Shown here piece after piece: positions 1 through 11,692 of a stretch of 64,000 nucleotides of DNA; within the stretch, counting starts at the first letter, position 1, and each line of letters starts with the position of its first letter. The notes under the pieces are model-generated. The model saw only the letters and a program-made list of their open reading frames with translations. It did no database searches and was not told where the DNA came from. The stretch comes from Legionella sp. PC997 (GTDB lineage: Bacteria; Pseudomonadota; Gammaproteobacteria; Legionellales; Legionellaceae): the NCBI RefSeq assembly GCF_014109825.1, contig NZ_CP059576.1:295001-359000 (forward strand), read 5' to 3'. Both the position numbers and the translations under genes were made by a program.

Positions 1-2266
<2,266 letters not shown>

Positions 2267-2416
2267 AATCTGAGCTACTTCATTTCTTAGCTCCAGATAC
2301 AAGTTTAAAGGTATCAAAGTGAGGTTTTTGACCTCACTTACAAAAAAATGTGCACCTCTTTATTTACCTAACGCATAATTCGGGTATAATAGCCCCCATT
2401 ATGCAAAAACAGTTTT
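2267..2416 (+). other. 23S-5S internal spacer with hairpin
   Basis: The 150-base spacer contains a perfect 9-bp inverted repeat (2317-2325 with 2331-2339, loop of 5) that is not followed by a T-run, so it looks like an rRNA processing stem rather than a terminator. A TATAAT hexamer at 2385-2390 precedes the 5S gene, but no good -35 element lies upstream of it. Confidence 0.5.
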
Positions 2417-2532
2417 CCTGGCGACCATAGCGTCTTGGAACCACCTGATCCCATCTCGAACTCAGAAGTGAAACGAGACCGCGCCAATGATAGTGTGAGG
2501 TTTCCTCATGTGAAAGTAGGTCATCGCCAGGG
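2417..2532 (+). rRNA. rrf: 5S ribosomal RNA
   Basis: The segment begins with 'cctggcgaccatagcg' and ends with 'catcgccagg', so its ends pair to form helix I of 5S rRNA. Internal conserved blocks 'gaaccacctgatcccatctcgaactcagaagtgaaac' type elements are present in order (split here across 2438-2475). It sits 150 bases after the 23S gene, as expected for an rrn operon, and is followed at once by a rho-independent terminator. The boundaries may vary by one to three bases. Confidence 0.96.
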
Positions 2533-2543
2533 TTTTATTCTTG

Positions 2544-2570
2544 AAAGCGGCTTTAAGCCGCTTTTTTTTT
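2544..2570 (+). terminator. Rho-independent terminator of the rRNA operon
   Basis: An 8-bp stem (2544-2551 with 2557-2564, loop of five bases) is followed by an uninterrupted T-run to 2570. It lies 12 bases after the 5S gene. Confidence 0.92.
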
Positions 2571-2616
2571 CTACAATGAAAATCTGCCATAAAATCCATG
2601 AATAGTGCTTGGAAGC

Positions 2617-2653
2617 TCTAAGTTCATTTCTCAACGAATGACTTGAACTTAGA
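2617..2653. repeat. Perfect 10-bp inverted repeat in intergenic DNA
   Basis: TCTAAGTTCA (2617-2626) is repeated inverted as TGAACTTAGA (2644-2653) with a 17-base spacer. It lies about 120 bases upstream of the next gene. It could be a regulator site or a weak stem-loop; no T-run follows directly. Confidence 0.45.
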
Positions 2654-2770
2654 TTCATGTCTGAATTTTTTATTTAATTTCCTTCACTTACGCGCTTCCT
2701 CATGGGGTTTATAATTGATTTTTATTTAACTTTAGTTTAAGTTAATTTATTTAAGGATAGGTCGTAGTTT

Positions 2771-4669
2771 ATGTTAGTCCAACGAATTTTGGATTTTATT
2801 GAAACTCTAGAAAAGGAAAGCACGCTCACTCCAAGTGATCAGAAGCTATGCGAATGCCTTGTAGATCATTTTTCTAAATGCAAGCCAACTGATACTTTAA
2901 GTCAGGATGATTTCCTTTTTCTTCTCGCCCGTTATAAAACTCGATGGGAAGCAATTATTGATGATGATGATTATATGCTTAATCCTTCAGCGATTAATCT
3001 ACATTGGATTGATTTAGCTCGAGAACTGGGCCAAGTGTTACAAACTAATTATTTAAAAATATTGATACCGACTTTGACCAACGAAAAGGATTTAAATGAT
3101 TTTTCGTCGCTTAATGAAACGGTAAATCTCTTTAATTTTTATCTCGGTTATGGCGATAATACTTTATATAGGAAGCTAAGCTTTTGCAAACACTTAGAAA
3201 AATGGAAATTTGAATTATCGACATACAGATCAGATAAAAGATTAAGCGTTGTTACAATAGATGAATTAGCGCGTCTAAAATTATGTAAGCAAACGGAAAG
3301 GGAAGTAAGCGTTGATTCGGAAATTTTCAAAAACTTTTGGGATCTAATGCGTAAAAAGGTTTTTGTTAATTTAAGAGCTCATGGTCGTATGCCCATAGCC
3401 TTGTTACCTCACTTAATGGAATTAGTTGAGCGATACTATTTTTTTCAAGCGCATAAAGGGGAATTTACAGAATTCAAAAAAGAGATCAAGAACTTTTTCC
3501 ATCGTTTATATGAACATGAGCTCGTGGATGTGAACTTCTTGTATGGGTCAAAAATTAAATACAAGGAGAATGAAGAGTACTTATTGGATCTATTTATCGC
3601 ACTTCATACTGCAAAGAATTTTTCTGATCTGGATTATGAAATAAAGACATTAAGTAAATGGTTATTTAACTATAGTCCTGATTTAAAAGCCACAAGTAAA
3701 GAATTAGAACCCGTTTACCAAGAATTATCTGAGGAGATCGAAGAATACCAAGTCCTCTTTGATAAAAAAGATGCTTTAATAAATTGTTGCAAACTTATTG
3801 TTTCGTTATTTACCACTCAATTTGAACTTTCTATCCTCTGCCCGCGTCAAACATCGAGTCTATGGGATAGAGAAAATGCGGTATTTCCCCAGGCTTATGC
3901 AATTCTTGGGGTGTTGTTGCCATTTGTTGCAGCAAATAAACCTAAAGCTTTAGAAGCAGCATATGAAGAGATCATCCGTGATATTATTAGTCCTACAAAA
4001 AAAGATACTGGCTGGTTTTCCTGCTTTACACGCCATACACAATCGATTAGATGGTTAGAGCTTGTGCAAAAATGTAAGTTAAATGAACTTGGAGTTTATT
4101 GGTTTGAACCAGAACGCTTGTTTAATGCATTATTGATTTTTAAAACAAATAATGAATCTGTAAAGACGCGGACTAATCAATTTTTAGATGACATAATTCA
4201 AACTTATGCGCAAGATGAAAATGAGCTCATGAAGCAATTCCGGGTTAATGTCTTATTCACTGAGTTCCTCAATGGACTGAGCGAACATCACCGTACCCAT
4301 TTATTGAGATTAATTAAATTATGTGATCTGGACATAGCAAAATCTCGATTTCTTATTAACTGCAGTAAGCATATCAATAAGCAGATATCGATGTTATGTC
4401 AAGGTATAGAAAGTTCCTCAATATCCTTTTTTCCTATATCTCAAAAAGCGGATAAGATGGAATTTTTTAAGTTCTCTGAAGTAAAAGATGTTCAATCACT
4501 GATAATTGATTATAAAAATCAATTGTACCAGCTTACTCTTGATCCGAGGAAAATGGATATAATAAGCAATTATTTATTTAATATAAGCCAACCGATTTTA
4601 AGCATAGCACAAAAAGAAAGCGCTAAGAATTGTAGTCGACCTCTCGATTATATTGGTCAATATAGCTAA
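2771..4669 (+). CDS. Hypothetical protein, 632 aa, unrecognised
   Basis: I do not recognise this protein. It is predicted soluble: no signal peptide and no clear membrane segment is visible, and the sequence is rich in Leu, Lys, Glu, Phe and Tyr, which suggests a mainly helical fold. No repeats or catalytic motifs stand out. The ATG at 2771 is preceded by AAGGA at 2753-2757, a rather long spacing of 13 bases. The gene stands alone between the rRNA operon and rsgA on the other strand, with no partner genes. Large orphan proteins of this type are frequent in Legionella and some are Dot/Icm substrates, but nothing in the C-terminus shows an obvious translocation signal, so that remains speculation. 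Confidence 0.85.
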   Translation: MLVQRILDFIETLEKESTLTPSDQKLCECLVDHFSKCKPTDTLSQDDFLFLLARYKTRWEAIIDDDDYMLNPSAINLHWIDLARELGQVLQTNYLKILIPTLTNEKDLNDFSSLNETVNLFNFYLGYGDNTLYRKLSFCKHLEKWKFELSTYRSDKRLSVVTIDELARLKLCKQTEREVSVDSEIFKNFWDLMRKKVFVNLRAHGRMPIALLPHLMELVERYYFFQAHKGEFTEFKKEIKNFFHRLYEHELVDVNFLYGSKIKYKENEEYLLDLFIALHTAKNFSDLDYEIKTLSKWLFNYSPDLKATSKELEPVYQELSEEIEEYQVLFDKKDALINCCKLIVSLFTTQFELSILCPRQTSSLWDRENAVFPQAYAILGVLLPFVAANKPKALEAAYEEIIRDIISPTKKDTGWFSCFTRHTQSIRWLELVQKCKLNELGVYWFEPERLFNALLIFKTNNESVKTRTNQFLDDIIQTYAQDENELMKQFRVNVLFTEFLNGLSEHHRTHLLRLIKLCDLDIAKSRFLINCSKHINKQISMLCQGIESSSISFFPISQKADKMEFFKFSEVKDVQSLIIDYKNQLYQLTLDPRKMDIISNYLFNISQPILSIAQKESAKNCSRPLDYIGQYS

Positions 4670-4883
4670 TTTATTAATTGTCCGTTGCATAACCCTGTTT
4701 AGATACAAGACATTTGAGTGCGAACAGTGGCTCAGATAAAGTCAATGAATTGCATAATGAAAAACAAGATGGTTATGCAAAATCTATACGTCGCAAAGCA
4801 TCTAAGAGAGTAAGGAACAAGATGGTATCCTACCAGAAGGCTTATTTTGTTCTTGGTATGAATGTTTAATAGCTCAGTAAGTT
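4670..4883. other. Intergenic region with separated inverted repeat
   Basis: TTGCATAACC (4685-4694) recurs inverted as GGTTATGCAA (4771-4780). An open frame from a TTG at 4714 to a stop at 4869 (51 codons, Lys/Arg-rich second half) has no ribosome-binding site and is probably not a gene, though it could be a remnant. No terminator is evident between the two convergent flanking genes. Confidence 0.3.
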
Positions 4884-5846
4884 TTAGGTGTATTGACCAC
4901 AAAGCCTGATGAAATTTTCATATCGTTTTTCTGAAATTAAACCCTCTTTCTTCGCCTTAATTATAGCGCAATGCGGCGTATCTTTATGGGTACAATTTCG
5001 AAATTTGCATTGTGATAAATAGGGTCTAAACTCGGGATAACAACGTGCGATCTCAGCGGCATCTATATGCCATAAACTAAACTCTCTCACTCCCGGTGAG
5101 TCGATTAAAGCACCGCCGCTAAGCAAGTGGTAGTATCGTGAGTTGCTGGTTGTATGTCTTCCTAATTCGGATAGTTCAGAAATTTCATTTATAGAAATGT
5201 TAGGTTCATGAGGCAAAATACTTGAAATAATTGAGGACTTACCTACTCCGGATTGGCCCACGAACACGTTGATTTGATGATTTAATATGTGTTTGAGTTG
5301 TTCCAAACCCTCAGTAGAGTTTTTATTTGTTAGCACAATAGGATAATTTAGTGGTCCATAATCCATGAATAATTGTTCTTTTAGAAGTTCACAGGGTAAA
5401 TCAGTTTTATTTAATAGAATTACTGCCTTTAAGCCAAGTGTTTCTGCCATAACTAAATAGCTATCAAGTAACGCCCAGGATATTTCTGGTTTGGGTGCTA
5501 TGACAATAATGAGTTGGGTAATATTGGCAGCAACGGGCTTTGCAAGTCCCGAGCTGGTTGGTTTTGCCAAGACAGTACTTCGAGGATAAAGGCTAACTAC
5601 TACTCCTTGGTTAATTCCTTCTGATTGCCATATGACCTTATCTCCCGCAACCAAAGTCTCTAGATTTGGCCTAATTGAACAACGTATGTGATTGCCCTTT
5701 GCGTCTTCTAGTTCAACATGTTTGCTAAAGCGAGTAATAACTAAGCCATCATCCAGATCGTCATGATTTTTTTTGTGCTCATGATAATTTTGTTGAATCT
5801 TTTCAATACGGGCAGTTTGTTGTTTACTAATACGTCTTTTACTCAT
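4884..5846 (-). CDS. rsgA: Small ribosomal subunit biogenesis GTPase RsgA
   Basis: RsgA (YjeQ) is a circularly permuted GTPase that acts in late 30S subunit maturation. The permuted order is visible: an N-terminal OB-fold region (about residues 35-100), then G4 NKTD (146-149), P-loop GQSGVGKSS (197-205) and G3 DSPG (249-252). The C-terminal zinc finger has Cys280, Cys285, His287 and Cys293. At 320 aa it is shorter than E. coli RsgA (350 aa), mostly at the N-terminus. The basic N-terminus (MSKRRISK) is typical of the family. It is transcribed alone, divergent from cca. In many gammaproteobacteria rsgA neighbours orn, and orn is only 1.3 kb away here. Confidence 0.95.
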   Translation of the reverse strand: MSKRRISKQQTARIEKIQQNYHEHKKNHDDLDDGLVITRFSKHVELEDAKGNHIRCSIRPNLETLVAGDKVIWQSEGINQGVVVSLYPRSTVLAKPTSSGLAKPVAANITQLIIVIAPKPEISWALLDSYLVMAETLGLKAVILLNKTDLPCELLKEQLFMDYGPLNYPIVLTNKNSTEGLEQLKHILNHQINVFVGQSGVGKSSIISSILPHEPNISINEISELSELGRHTTSNSRYYHLLSGGALIDSPGVREFSLWHIDAAEIARCYPEFRPYLSQCKFRNCTHKDTPHCAIIKAKKEGLISEKRYENFIRLCGQYT

Positions 5847-5939
5847 GGTCCTAATCTATAATATAATTATTAAAAATATTCTTAGCTCGACGAAAATTAA
5901 GGCTAAATAATCATACAGTATGAAGGTAAATTAAATTTA

Positions 5940-7172
5940 ATGAAAGTCTACTTAGTGGGTGGGGCTATACGGGATGAATTAATGAATCTGCCAATAAAAG
6001 AACGTGATTGGGTTGTTGTTGGCTCTGAGCCACATGAGTTATTGGAAAAAGGATTCAGACAAGTTGGTCGAGATTTTCCTGTTTTTTTGCATCCTGAAAC
6101 CCGTGAAGAATATGCTTTGGCGCGAACAGAACGAAAATCTGCGCCTGGATATTATGGTTTTTCCTGTAATTTCAGTAAAACAGTATCCTTAGAGGAAGAT
6201 TTAGCACGCCGTGATTTAACAATTAATGCAATGGCACGAGATGAACAAGGACAGCTTATTGATCCCTACCATGGGTTGAAGGATTTAGAGGCAAAAATAC
6301 TCCGTCATGTATCTCCCGCCTTCGCTGAAGATCCAGTACGGGTATTGCGTATTGCCCGTTTTGCAGCACGTTTTCATCATTTAGGTTTTAAATTGGCCGA
6401 GGAAACCCGTTCATTGATGTATACCATGGTTCAACGAGGTGAATTAGCTCATTTGGTCCCTGAACGTGTTTGGCAGGAATGGCAAAGAAGCTTAGGAGAA
6501 AAAAACCCAGAACAATTTTTAATTACTTTACGATCCTGTGATGCATTGCGGGTAATTTTACCTGAAATTGATCGGTTGTTTGGCATCCCTAATCCATATC
6601 GTTATCATCATGAAATAGATAGTGGGGTTCACACCTTATTGGTCTTGCAAGCGGCAGTAACTTTAACTGAAGATCCTGTGATTCGATTTGCCGCATTAGT
6701 GCATGATTTGGGTAAAGCGTTATCGCCTATGGACAATTGGCCAAGTCACCATGGCCATGAAGAGCGGGGAGTTAGCATTGTAGAAACTCTATGCTCTCGA
6801 TTACGAATTCCTAATGACTATCGTTCCCTGGCTATTTTGGTTTCACGCGTTCATTTAAACATCCACCGCTTATTTGAATTGAAAGCGAGCACGATAGTAA
6901 AAATTTTGGAGCAGAGCGATGCATTTCGTCGTCCCCAACTCTTCTATAATATGCTAATTGCCTGTGAAGCAGATGCATCAGGTTGTGGTCGGGCTATTGA
7001 ATATCGCCAAAGTAAATTATGGAGCTATTTGCTTTCTGAATGTGCTAAAGTGAATAGCCAAGCGATCATTGCTGAAGGGTATAAGGGTGAAGCAATTAAA
7101 CACACCCTACATCAAAGACGAGTGGCTTGTGTAGAATTGATATTAAACTCCTGGAAAACAAATGAAAAATAA
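5940..7172 (+). CDS. cca: Multifunctional CCA tRNA nucleotidyltransferase with HD domain
   Basis: The enzyme adds or repairs the 3' CCA end of tRNAs. The nucleotidyltransferase head begins at residue 1 ([14 protein letters not shown]), with the metal-binding pair as Glu21-x-Asp23 where E. coli has Asp-x-Asp, and the family motif RRDLTINA at 90-97. The C-terminal HD phosphohydrolase domain has its HD pair at 255-256 (LVHDLGKA), as in the long gammaproteobacterial form; the length of 410 aa matches E. coli (412 aa). The ATG at 5940 places LVGG at the usual distance from the start. Its stop overlaps the orn start by 11 bases, so the two are probably co-transcribed. Confidence 0.96.
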   Translation: MKVYLVGGAIRDELMNLPIKERDWVVVGSEPHELLEKGFRQVGRDFPVFLHPETREEYALARTERKSAPGYYGFSCNFSKTVSLEEDLARRDLTINAMARDEQGQLIDPYHGLKDLEAKILRHVSPAFAEDPVRVLRIARFAARFHHLGFKLAEETRSLMYTMVQRGELAHLVPERVWQEWQRSLGEKNPEQFLITLRSCDALRVILPEIDRLFGIPNPYRYHHEIDSGVHTLLVLQAAVTLTEDPVIRFAALVHDLGKALSPMDNWPSHHGHEERGVSIVETLCSRLRIPNDYRSLAILVSRVHLNIHRLFELKASTIVKILEQSDAFRRPQLFYNMLIACEADASGCGRAIEYRQSKLWSYLLSECAKVNSQAIIAEGYKGEAIKHTLHQRRVACVELILNSWKTNEK

Positions 7173-7719
7173 TCAAAATTTAATTTGGATAGATTTGGAA
7201 ATGACAGGACTTGAGCCTGAAAAAGATAGGATTATTGAAATTGCTACTGTGGTGACCGACCCCCATTTAAATATTATTGCTGAAGGTCCAGTTTTTGCAA
7301 TTTCTCAAGCTAAAATGCTGCTCGATGGCATGGATTCCTGGAATACTCGGCAACATGGACAATCCGGTTTAGTTGATCGCGTTTTACAAAGTCAAATTAG
7401 CGAAGCACAAGCAGAGCAGTTAACCATCGAGTTTTTAAAGCAGTATCTAGATAAAGGTAAATCACCAATGTGTGGCAATAGTGTGTGTCAGGATAGGCGG
7501 TTTCTTTACAAATACATGCCAGATCTTGCTGCATTTTTTCATTATCGAAATTTGGATGTGAGTACACTAAAAGAATTAGCTATTCGTTGGCGACCTGAAT
7601 TATTAAATGGAGTAGTTAAAGAATCAAAACACCTTGCCCTAGACGATATTAAAGACTCTATTGCGGAGTTAGTATATTATCGTCACCATTTTATAAACAT
7701 GTTGGATGTAAAGAAATGA
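7162..7719 (+). CDS. orn: Oligoribonuclease (DEDDh 3'-5' exoribonuclease)
   Basis: Oligoribonuclease degrades the di- to pentanucleotides left by other RNases and linear pGpG from cyclic-di-GMP breakdown. The N-terminal exonuclease motif WIDLEMTGL carries the first Asp and Glu, and a C-terminal H-x4-D element ([10 protein letters not shown]) completes the DEDDh set. The length of 185 aa fits the family (E. coli 181). The start at 7162 overlaps the end of cca by 11 bases, and its stop overlaps the next gene in an ATGA junction, so translation of the cluster is probably coupled. Confidence 0.96.
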   Translation: MKNNQNLIWIDLEMTGLEPEKDRIIEIATVVTDPHLNIIAEGPVFAISQAKMLLDGMDSWNTRQHGQSGLVDRVLQSQISEAQAEQLTIEFLKQYLDKGKSPMCGNSVCQDRRFLYKYMPDLAAFFHYRNLDVSTLKELAIRWRPELLNGVVKESKHLALDDIKDSIAELVYYRHHFINMLDVKK

Positions 7720-8393
7720 TACAAAGAGAGCGACTGGAATTACCTAATGATGCAGACAAGTTATTGTTGCACTCATGTTGTGCACCTTGTTCAGGTGAGG
7801 TCATGGAAGCGCTTATTAGTTCGGAAATTAATTTTACTATCTTTTTTTATAATCCGAATATTCACCCTATTCAAGAATATGAAATTAGAAAAAACGAAAA
7901 TATTAGTTTTGCAGAAAAGCACAATATCCCATTTATTGATGCGGATTATGATAAGGATAACTGGTTTGCTCGTGCGAAGGGTCTAGAATGGGAACCTGAG
8001 CGGGGTAAACGATGTACTATGTGCTTTGATATGCGTTTTGAGCGTACGGCATTATATGCTCACGAGCATGAGTTTCCCGTAATTAGCAGTTCTTTGGGAA
8101 TATCACGCTGGAAGGATATGAATCAAATTAATGATTGCGGAATTCGTGCGGCAAGCAAATACCCTAACCTAGAATATTGGACTTATAATTGGCGAAAAAA
8201 TGGAGGTTCAGAACGCATGTATGAAATTGCCAAGCGTGAAGAGTTTTATAAACAAGAATATTGTGGATGTGTATATTCGTTACGTGATACAAATGCATGG
8301 CGTAAGCAAAAAGAACGTAATCGAATAAAAATTGGCATTAACTATTATGCTGAAGAAAAAAAAGAAGATCAAAAAAACGAAGGAACATTATGA
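7716..8393 (+). CDS. queH: Epoxyqueuosine reductase QueH
   Basis: QueH (formerly DUF208) catalyses the last step of tRNA queuosine synthesis, reducing epoxyqueuosine, and is the non-homologous alternative to QueG. The cysteine signature is complete: CCAPC near residues 21-25, CTMC near 99-102 and CGC near 187-189, the residues that bind the iron-sulfur cluster and metal in the family. The 225-aa length fits. It overlaps orn upstream (ATGA) and the cation transporter downstream (ATGA). tgt, the enzyme that inserts the queuine precursor, is elsewhere in this window (26814-27974), so both ends of the pathway are represented. Confidence 0.93.
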   Translation: MIQRERLELPNDADKLLLHSCCAPCSGEVMEALISSEINFTIFFYNPNIHPIQEYEIRKNENISFAEKHNIPFIDADYDKDNWFARAKGLEWEPERGKRCTMCFDMRFERTALYAHEHEFPVISSSLGISRWKDMNQINDCGIRAASKYPNLEYWTYNWRKNGGSERMYEIAKREEFYKQEYCGCVYSLRDTNAWRKQKERNRIKIGINYYAEEKKEDQKNEGTL

Positions 8394-9325
8394 GCACGCA
8401 TTCTCATGGTGGTTCACATCACCAACACAATCACGGAGCAAAGAATGCTCCCATGGCTTATGATAAAGCCTTTATTATTTCCATAGTTGCGAATGGCATC
8501 TTTGTACTGATTCAAATTATTTTTGCTTATTTATCAAATTCGACCAGTTTATTGGCTGATGCGTTTCACAACTTAGGCGACGTTTTAGGTTTGGTTTTAG
8601 CATGGATTGCTACCGTACTTATGAAACGCGCACCTACAATGAAAGCAACCTACGGCTTAAAAAAAATTTCCATACTCTCCGCATTGGCAAATGGAATCTT
8701 GCTCGTTTTTACATGCGGTATTATCGCCACGGATGCGGTCTATAAGTTGTTTTCACCGTCTGAGGTTCAAGCTTTCTCTGTCATGATTGTTGCAGGGATA
8801 GGTATTGTCATTAATTCTGCTACCGCCTTATTGTTTGCACGTGGCTCCGACGATTTGAATATTAGAGCCGCTTATTTACATTTATTCTATGATGCCTTAG
8901 TTTCCGTAGGTGTTGTTTTGTCAGCAGCCTTGCTGTATTGGACGGGTTGGCAATGGATAGATCCAGTGGTTGGTTTACTCATAGCATTAGTCATACTCAA
9001 AGGTACATGGGCTTTATTTGCAGGTAGTTTCAGATTAATTATTGATGGTGTTCCAGATAATATCTCTTGGACTACTGTAAGCGATTTTTTATTGAGCAAA
9101 GAAGGCGTGAAAGGATTTCATGATTTACATATTTGGGCAATGAGTACTCAAGAAAATGCCCTGTCAGTTCATTTGTATATGCCTGATAATGAACTTTCAG
9201 ATGCATTAAGAGCAGAGTGGGTTGAGCAGTTACGTCAAGAATTTAATATTCAGCATGTTACTATTCAGGTGGAAAAGACCCAAACAGATTGTAATGATGC
9301 ATGCCATCAACCTAAGTTTCTATAG
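8390..9325 (+). CDS. Cation diffusion facilitator family transporter (ZitB/CzcD-like)
   Basis: This is an inner-membrane divalent metal/proton antiporter, most likely exporting zinc. The N-terminus is His-rich ([13 protein letters not shown]), typical of zinc-type CDF proteins, followed by six predicted membrane segments. The metal-site motif DAFHNLGD lies in the second membrane helix, with the matching H-x3-D in helix 5 ([11 protein letters not shown]). The C-terminal cytoplasmic domain includes DLHIWAMST, a CDF hallmark. The start overlaps queH by four bases. Substrate preference cannot be assigned from the sequence beyond the family. Confidence 0.93.
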   Translation: MSTHSHGGSHHQHNHGAKNAPMAYDKAFIISIVANGIFVLIQIIFAYLSNSTSLLADAFHNLGDVLGLVLAWIATVLMKRAPTMKATYGLKKISILSALANGILLVFTCGIIATDAVYKLFSPSEVQAFSVMIVAGIGIVINSATALLFARGSDDLNIRAAYLHLFYDALVSVGVVLSAALLYWTGWQWIDPVVGLLIALVILKGTWALFAGSFRLIIDGVPDNISWTTVSDFLLSKEGVKGFHDLHIWAMSTQENALSVHLYMPDNELSDALRAEWVEQLRQEFNIQHVTIQVEKTQTDCNDACHQPKFL

Positions 9326-9432
9326 TAAAAAATCGATTTGTGCGTTGATTGGGATGTTACTGAGTTAAATTTGCCTCCCAATCTCCAATACTTGATACAA
9401 CTTCAATCCCATCAATTGATCAACAACCCCTA

Positions 9433-9460
9433 TTATTGCGTTAACCTGCTAAACTATAAG
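9433..9460 (+). promoter_or_regulatory. Possible promoter of lssBD
   Basis: TTATTG (9433-9438) and TATAAG (9455-9460) are separated by 16 bases, 35 bases upstream of the lssB start codon. The -35 match is weak. Confidence 0.35.
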
Positions 9461-9494
9461 ACATATGACATCTCTTAAGTAGGAAAAAAAGAGA

Positions 9495-11690
9495 ATGGAT
9501 AAGTCTTATGAGAATAACGAAACATTCTCTGATCCATTATTAGATTGTTTAGTAATTTTAACTATGCTAAATCATCGCCCGTTGTCTGCAGATGTACTTC
9601 GTGCTGGATTACCGCTGGAAAATAATAAATTTACCCCCTCCTTATTTGTACGTGCAGCGGAACGAGTTGGATTTTCAGCACGCATAGTGAAACGATCCCT
9701 TCAGCATATTTCAAAATTAGTTTTACCGGTTGTGTTGCTTTTAAAAAATGATCAGGCATGCATCTTAAAAAATATTATTGATTCTGAAACAGTCGAACTC
9801 ATTTTGTCGGATCATGGAGGAGGGGTTCAACAAAAATCATTCGATGATTTGGAGGAAAGTTATATTGGACAAGCTATCTTTATTGCTCCCGTTTTTAAAT
9901 ATGAAACTCGAGCTGAAGCAGCACCAACAGAAAATATAGATAAGCTTTCCTGGTTCTGGAGTACCTTATCCCGTTATCGCTATATTTACATGCAAGTTGT
10001 TGTTGCGGCATTCATAGTCAATATTTTCAATCTGGTTATGCCCTTATTTATAATGAATGTATATAACCGAGTCATTCCTAACAATGCCTATGTCACTTTA
10101 TGGGTACTCGTTGTTGGGGTTTTGATGATTAATTTTTTTGATTTTATATTAAGACTATTACGTGGTTATTTAATTGACGTGAGTGGAAAAAAGGCGGATG
10201 TGGTGATGGCAAGCACTTTATTCCAACAAGCAATAAGCATTCGCTTAATGAACAAACCCAACTCGGTCGGTGCTTTTGTAAATAATCTGCGAGAGTTTGA
10301 AGTGCTTCGCGATTTTTTTACTTCCGCAACACTAACTACAATTATTGATTTACCCTTTGTGGTTTTGTTTTTTGTACTTATCGCGTATTTAGGCAGCTGG
10401 CTTGTACTGATTCCCCTTATTATAGTGCCGCTTATCTTACTCGCTGCCTATATAATTGAGAAACCTATGCGTGAAGCGGTATTAAAATCCTTGCAAGGAG
10501 CCATGCAAAAACATGCATTATTAGTGGAAACAGTAACGGCTATTGAAACAGTTAAATCGTTAAATGCTGAAGGACAAATGCAAAAAAAATGGGAACAATA
10601 TGTGGGTACGACCGCCCGAGATTCACTAAAAATGCGCTATTTCTCAAATTTGATAATCACTATTACCAATTATGGTCAAGGGTTTATTACGGTAGGTATG
10701 ATTGCCTTGGGTGTCTATATGATTGAGGAAGGAAGCATGACATTAGGTGGCTTAATCGCCACAAATATTTTGGCGGGAAGAATTTTAGCTCCTCTTTCTT
10801 CATTGGCGGGAATTTTAACCCGGTTGCAGCAAGCCAGGTTATCCTTGGAAAATCTGAATCACTTAATGTCATTGCCTGTTGAGCGTCCAGAAAATAAACG
10901 TTTTTTACACCTGCCTAAAATAGAAGGAACCATAGAATTCGATAAAGTTAGTTTTCAATATCCTGGTCAACAGATCCTAGCCCTTGATCACGTTTCTTTT
11001 AAAATAAAGGCGGGGGAACGGGTAGCCATAATTGGCCGTATTGGTTCGGGTAAAAGTACAATTCAACGCTTAATTCTAGGTTTATATCAACCGAAAGAAG
11101 GAAATATTTATATAGATGGGATTAACATTGAACAACTAGATCCTGTTGATTTAAGAAAGAACATGGGCTTTGTCCCCCAAGATAGCATGCTATTCTATGG
11201 AACAGTCCGAGACAATATTTCTATGGGAATGCCTTGGGCTGATGATGCAGCAATTATCAATGCAGGTTATCTTGGTGGTGTAGACCGATTCGTTAATCAC
11301 CATCCAGAAGGATTTGATATGATGGTAGGCGAGAGAGGGGAAGGCTTATCTGGAGGACAGCGTCAATCTATTGCCCTGGCGCGTGGGCTACTATCTAATC
11401 CCCCGATCTGGTTATTTGATGAGCCTACCAGTGCCATGGATATGGCCACAGAACAAGAAACGATTCAGCGCTTATTAACTCTTAAAGAAAGTAAAACCAT
11501 TATCTTAGTAACCCATAAAGTATCATTATTTCCTTTAGTTGACCGTCTTATCATGATGGATAATGGCCATATTATTTTAGATGGGCCTAAAAATGAGGTG
11601 ATTGAAGTTCTACAAAAGGCACAGGCACTGGAGAAACAAAAACAAACCCAACCGTTTTCATCTTCAATACCCAATCAGGAAGGTAAATAA
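9495..11690 (+). CDS. lssB: Type I secretion ABC transporter LssB (LapB-like)
   Basis: This is the inner-membrane ATPase of a type I secretion system. The N-terminus (about 10-130) is a C39-peptidase-like domain in the degenerate form used for substrate docking: it starts DPLLDCLVILTML and lacks the catalytic context of true bacteriocin peptidases. Membrane helices span roughly residues 165-450. The nucleotide-binding domain has Walker A GRIGSGKST near 513, signature LSGGQRQ near 617, Walker B WLFDEPTSAMD near 637 and an H-loop in VTHK. The length of 731 aa is normal for LapB/LssB proteins, which export large adhesins. It is followed after two bases by lssD. The outer-membrane TolC partner is not in this window. 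Confidence 0.94.
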   Translation: MDKSYENNETFSDPLLDCLVILTMLNHRPLSADVLRAGLPLENNKFTPSLFVRAAERVGFSARIVKRSLQHISKLVLPVVLLLKNDQACILKNIIDSETVELILSDHGGGVQQKSFDDLEESYIGQAIFIAPVFKYETRAEAAPTENIDKLSWFWSTLSRYRYIYMQVVVAAFIVNIFNLVMPLFIMNVYNRVIPNNAYVTLWVLVVGVLMINFFDFILRLLRGYLIDVSGKKADVVMASTLFQQAISIRLMNKPNSVGAFVNNLREFEVLRDFFTSATLTTIIDLPFVVLFFVLIAYLGSWLVLIPLIIVPLILLAAYIIEKPMREAVLKSLQGAMQKHALLVETVTAIETVKSLNAEGQMQKKWEQYVGTTARDSLKMRYFSNLIITITNYGQGFITVGMIALGVYMIEEGSMTLGGLIATNILAGRILAPLSSLAGILTRLQQARLSLENLNHLMSLPVERPENKRFLHLPKIEGTIEFDKVSFQYPGQQILALDHVSFKIKAGERVAIIGRIGSGKSTIQRLILGLYQPKEGNIYIDGINIEQLDPVDLRKNMGFVPQDSMLFYGTVRDNISMGMPWADDAAIINAGYLGGVDRFVNHHPEGFDMMVGERGEGLSGGQRQSIALARGLLSNPPIWLFDEPTSAMDMATEQETIQRLLTLKESKTIILVTHKVSLFPLVDRLIMMDNGHIILDGPKNEVIEVLQKAQALEKQKQTQPFSSSIPNQEGK

Positions 11691-11692
11691 AC

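Noticed and set aside
4714..4869. Small gene of 51 codons from a TTG
   Set aside because: No ribosome-binding site, no recognised homology, lies between convergent genes with inverted repeats; kept only as a low-interest finding.
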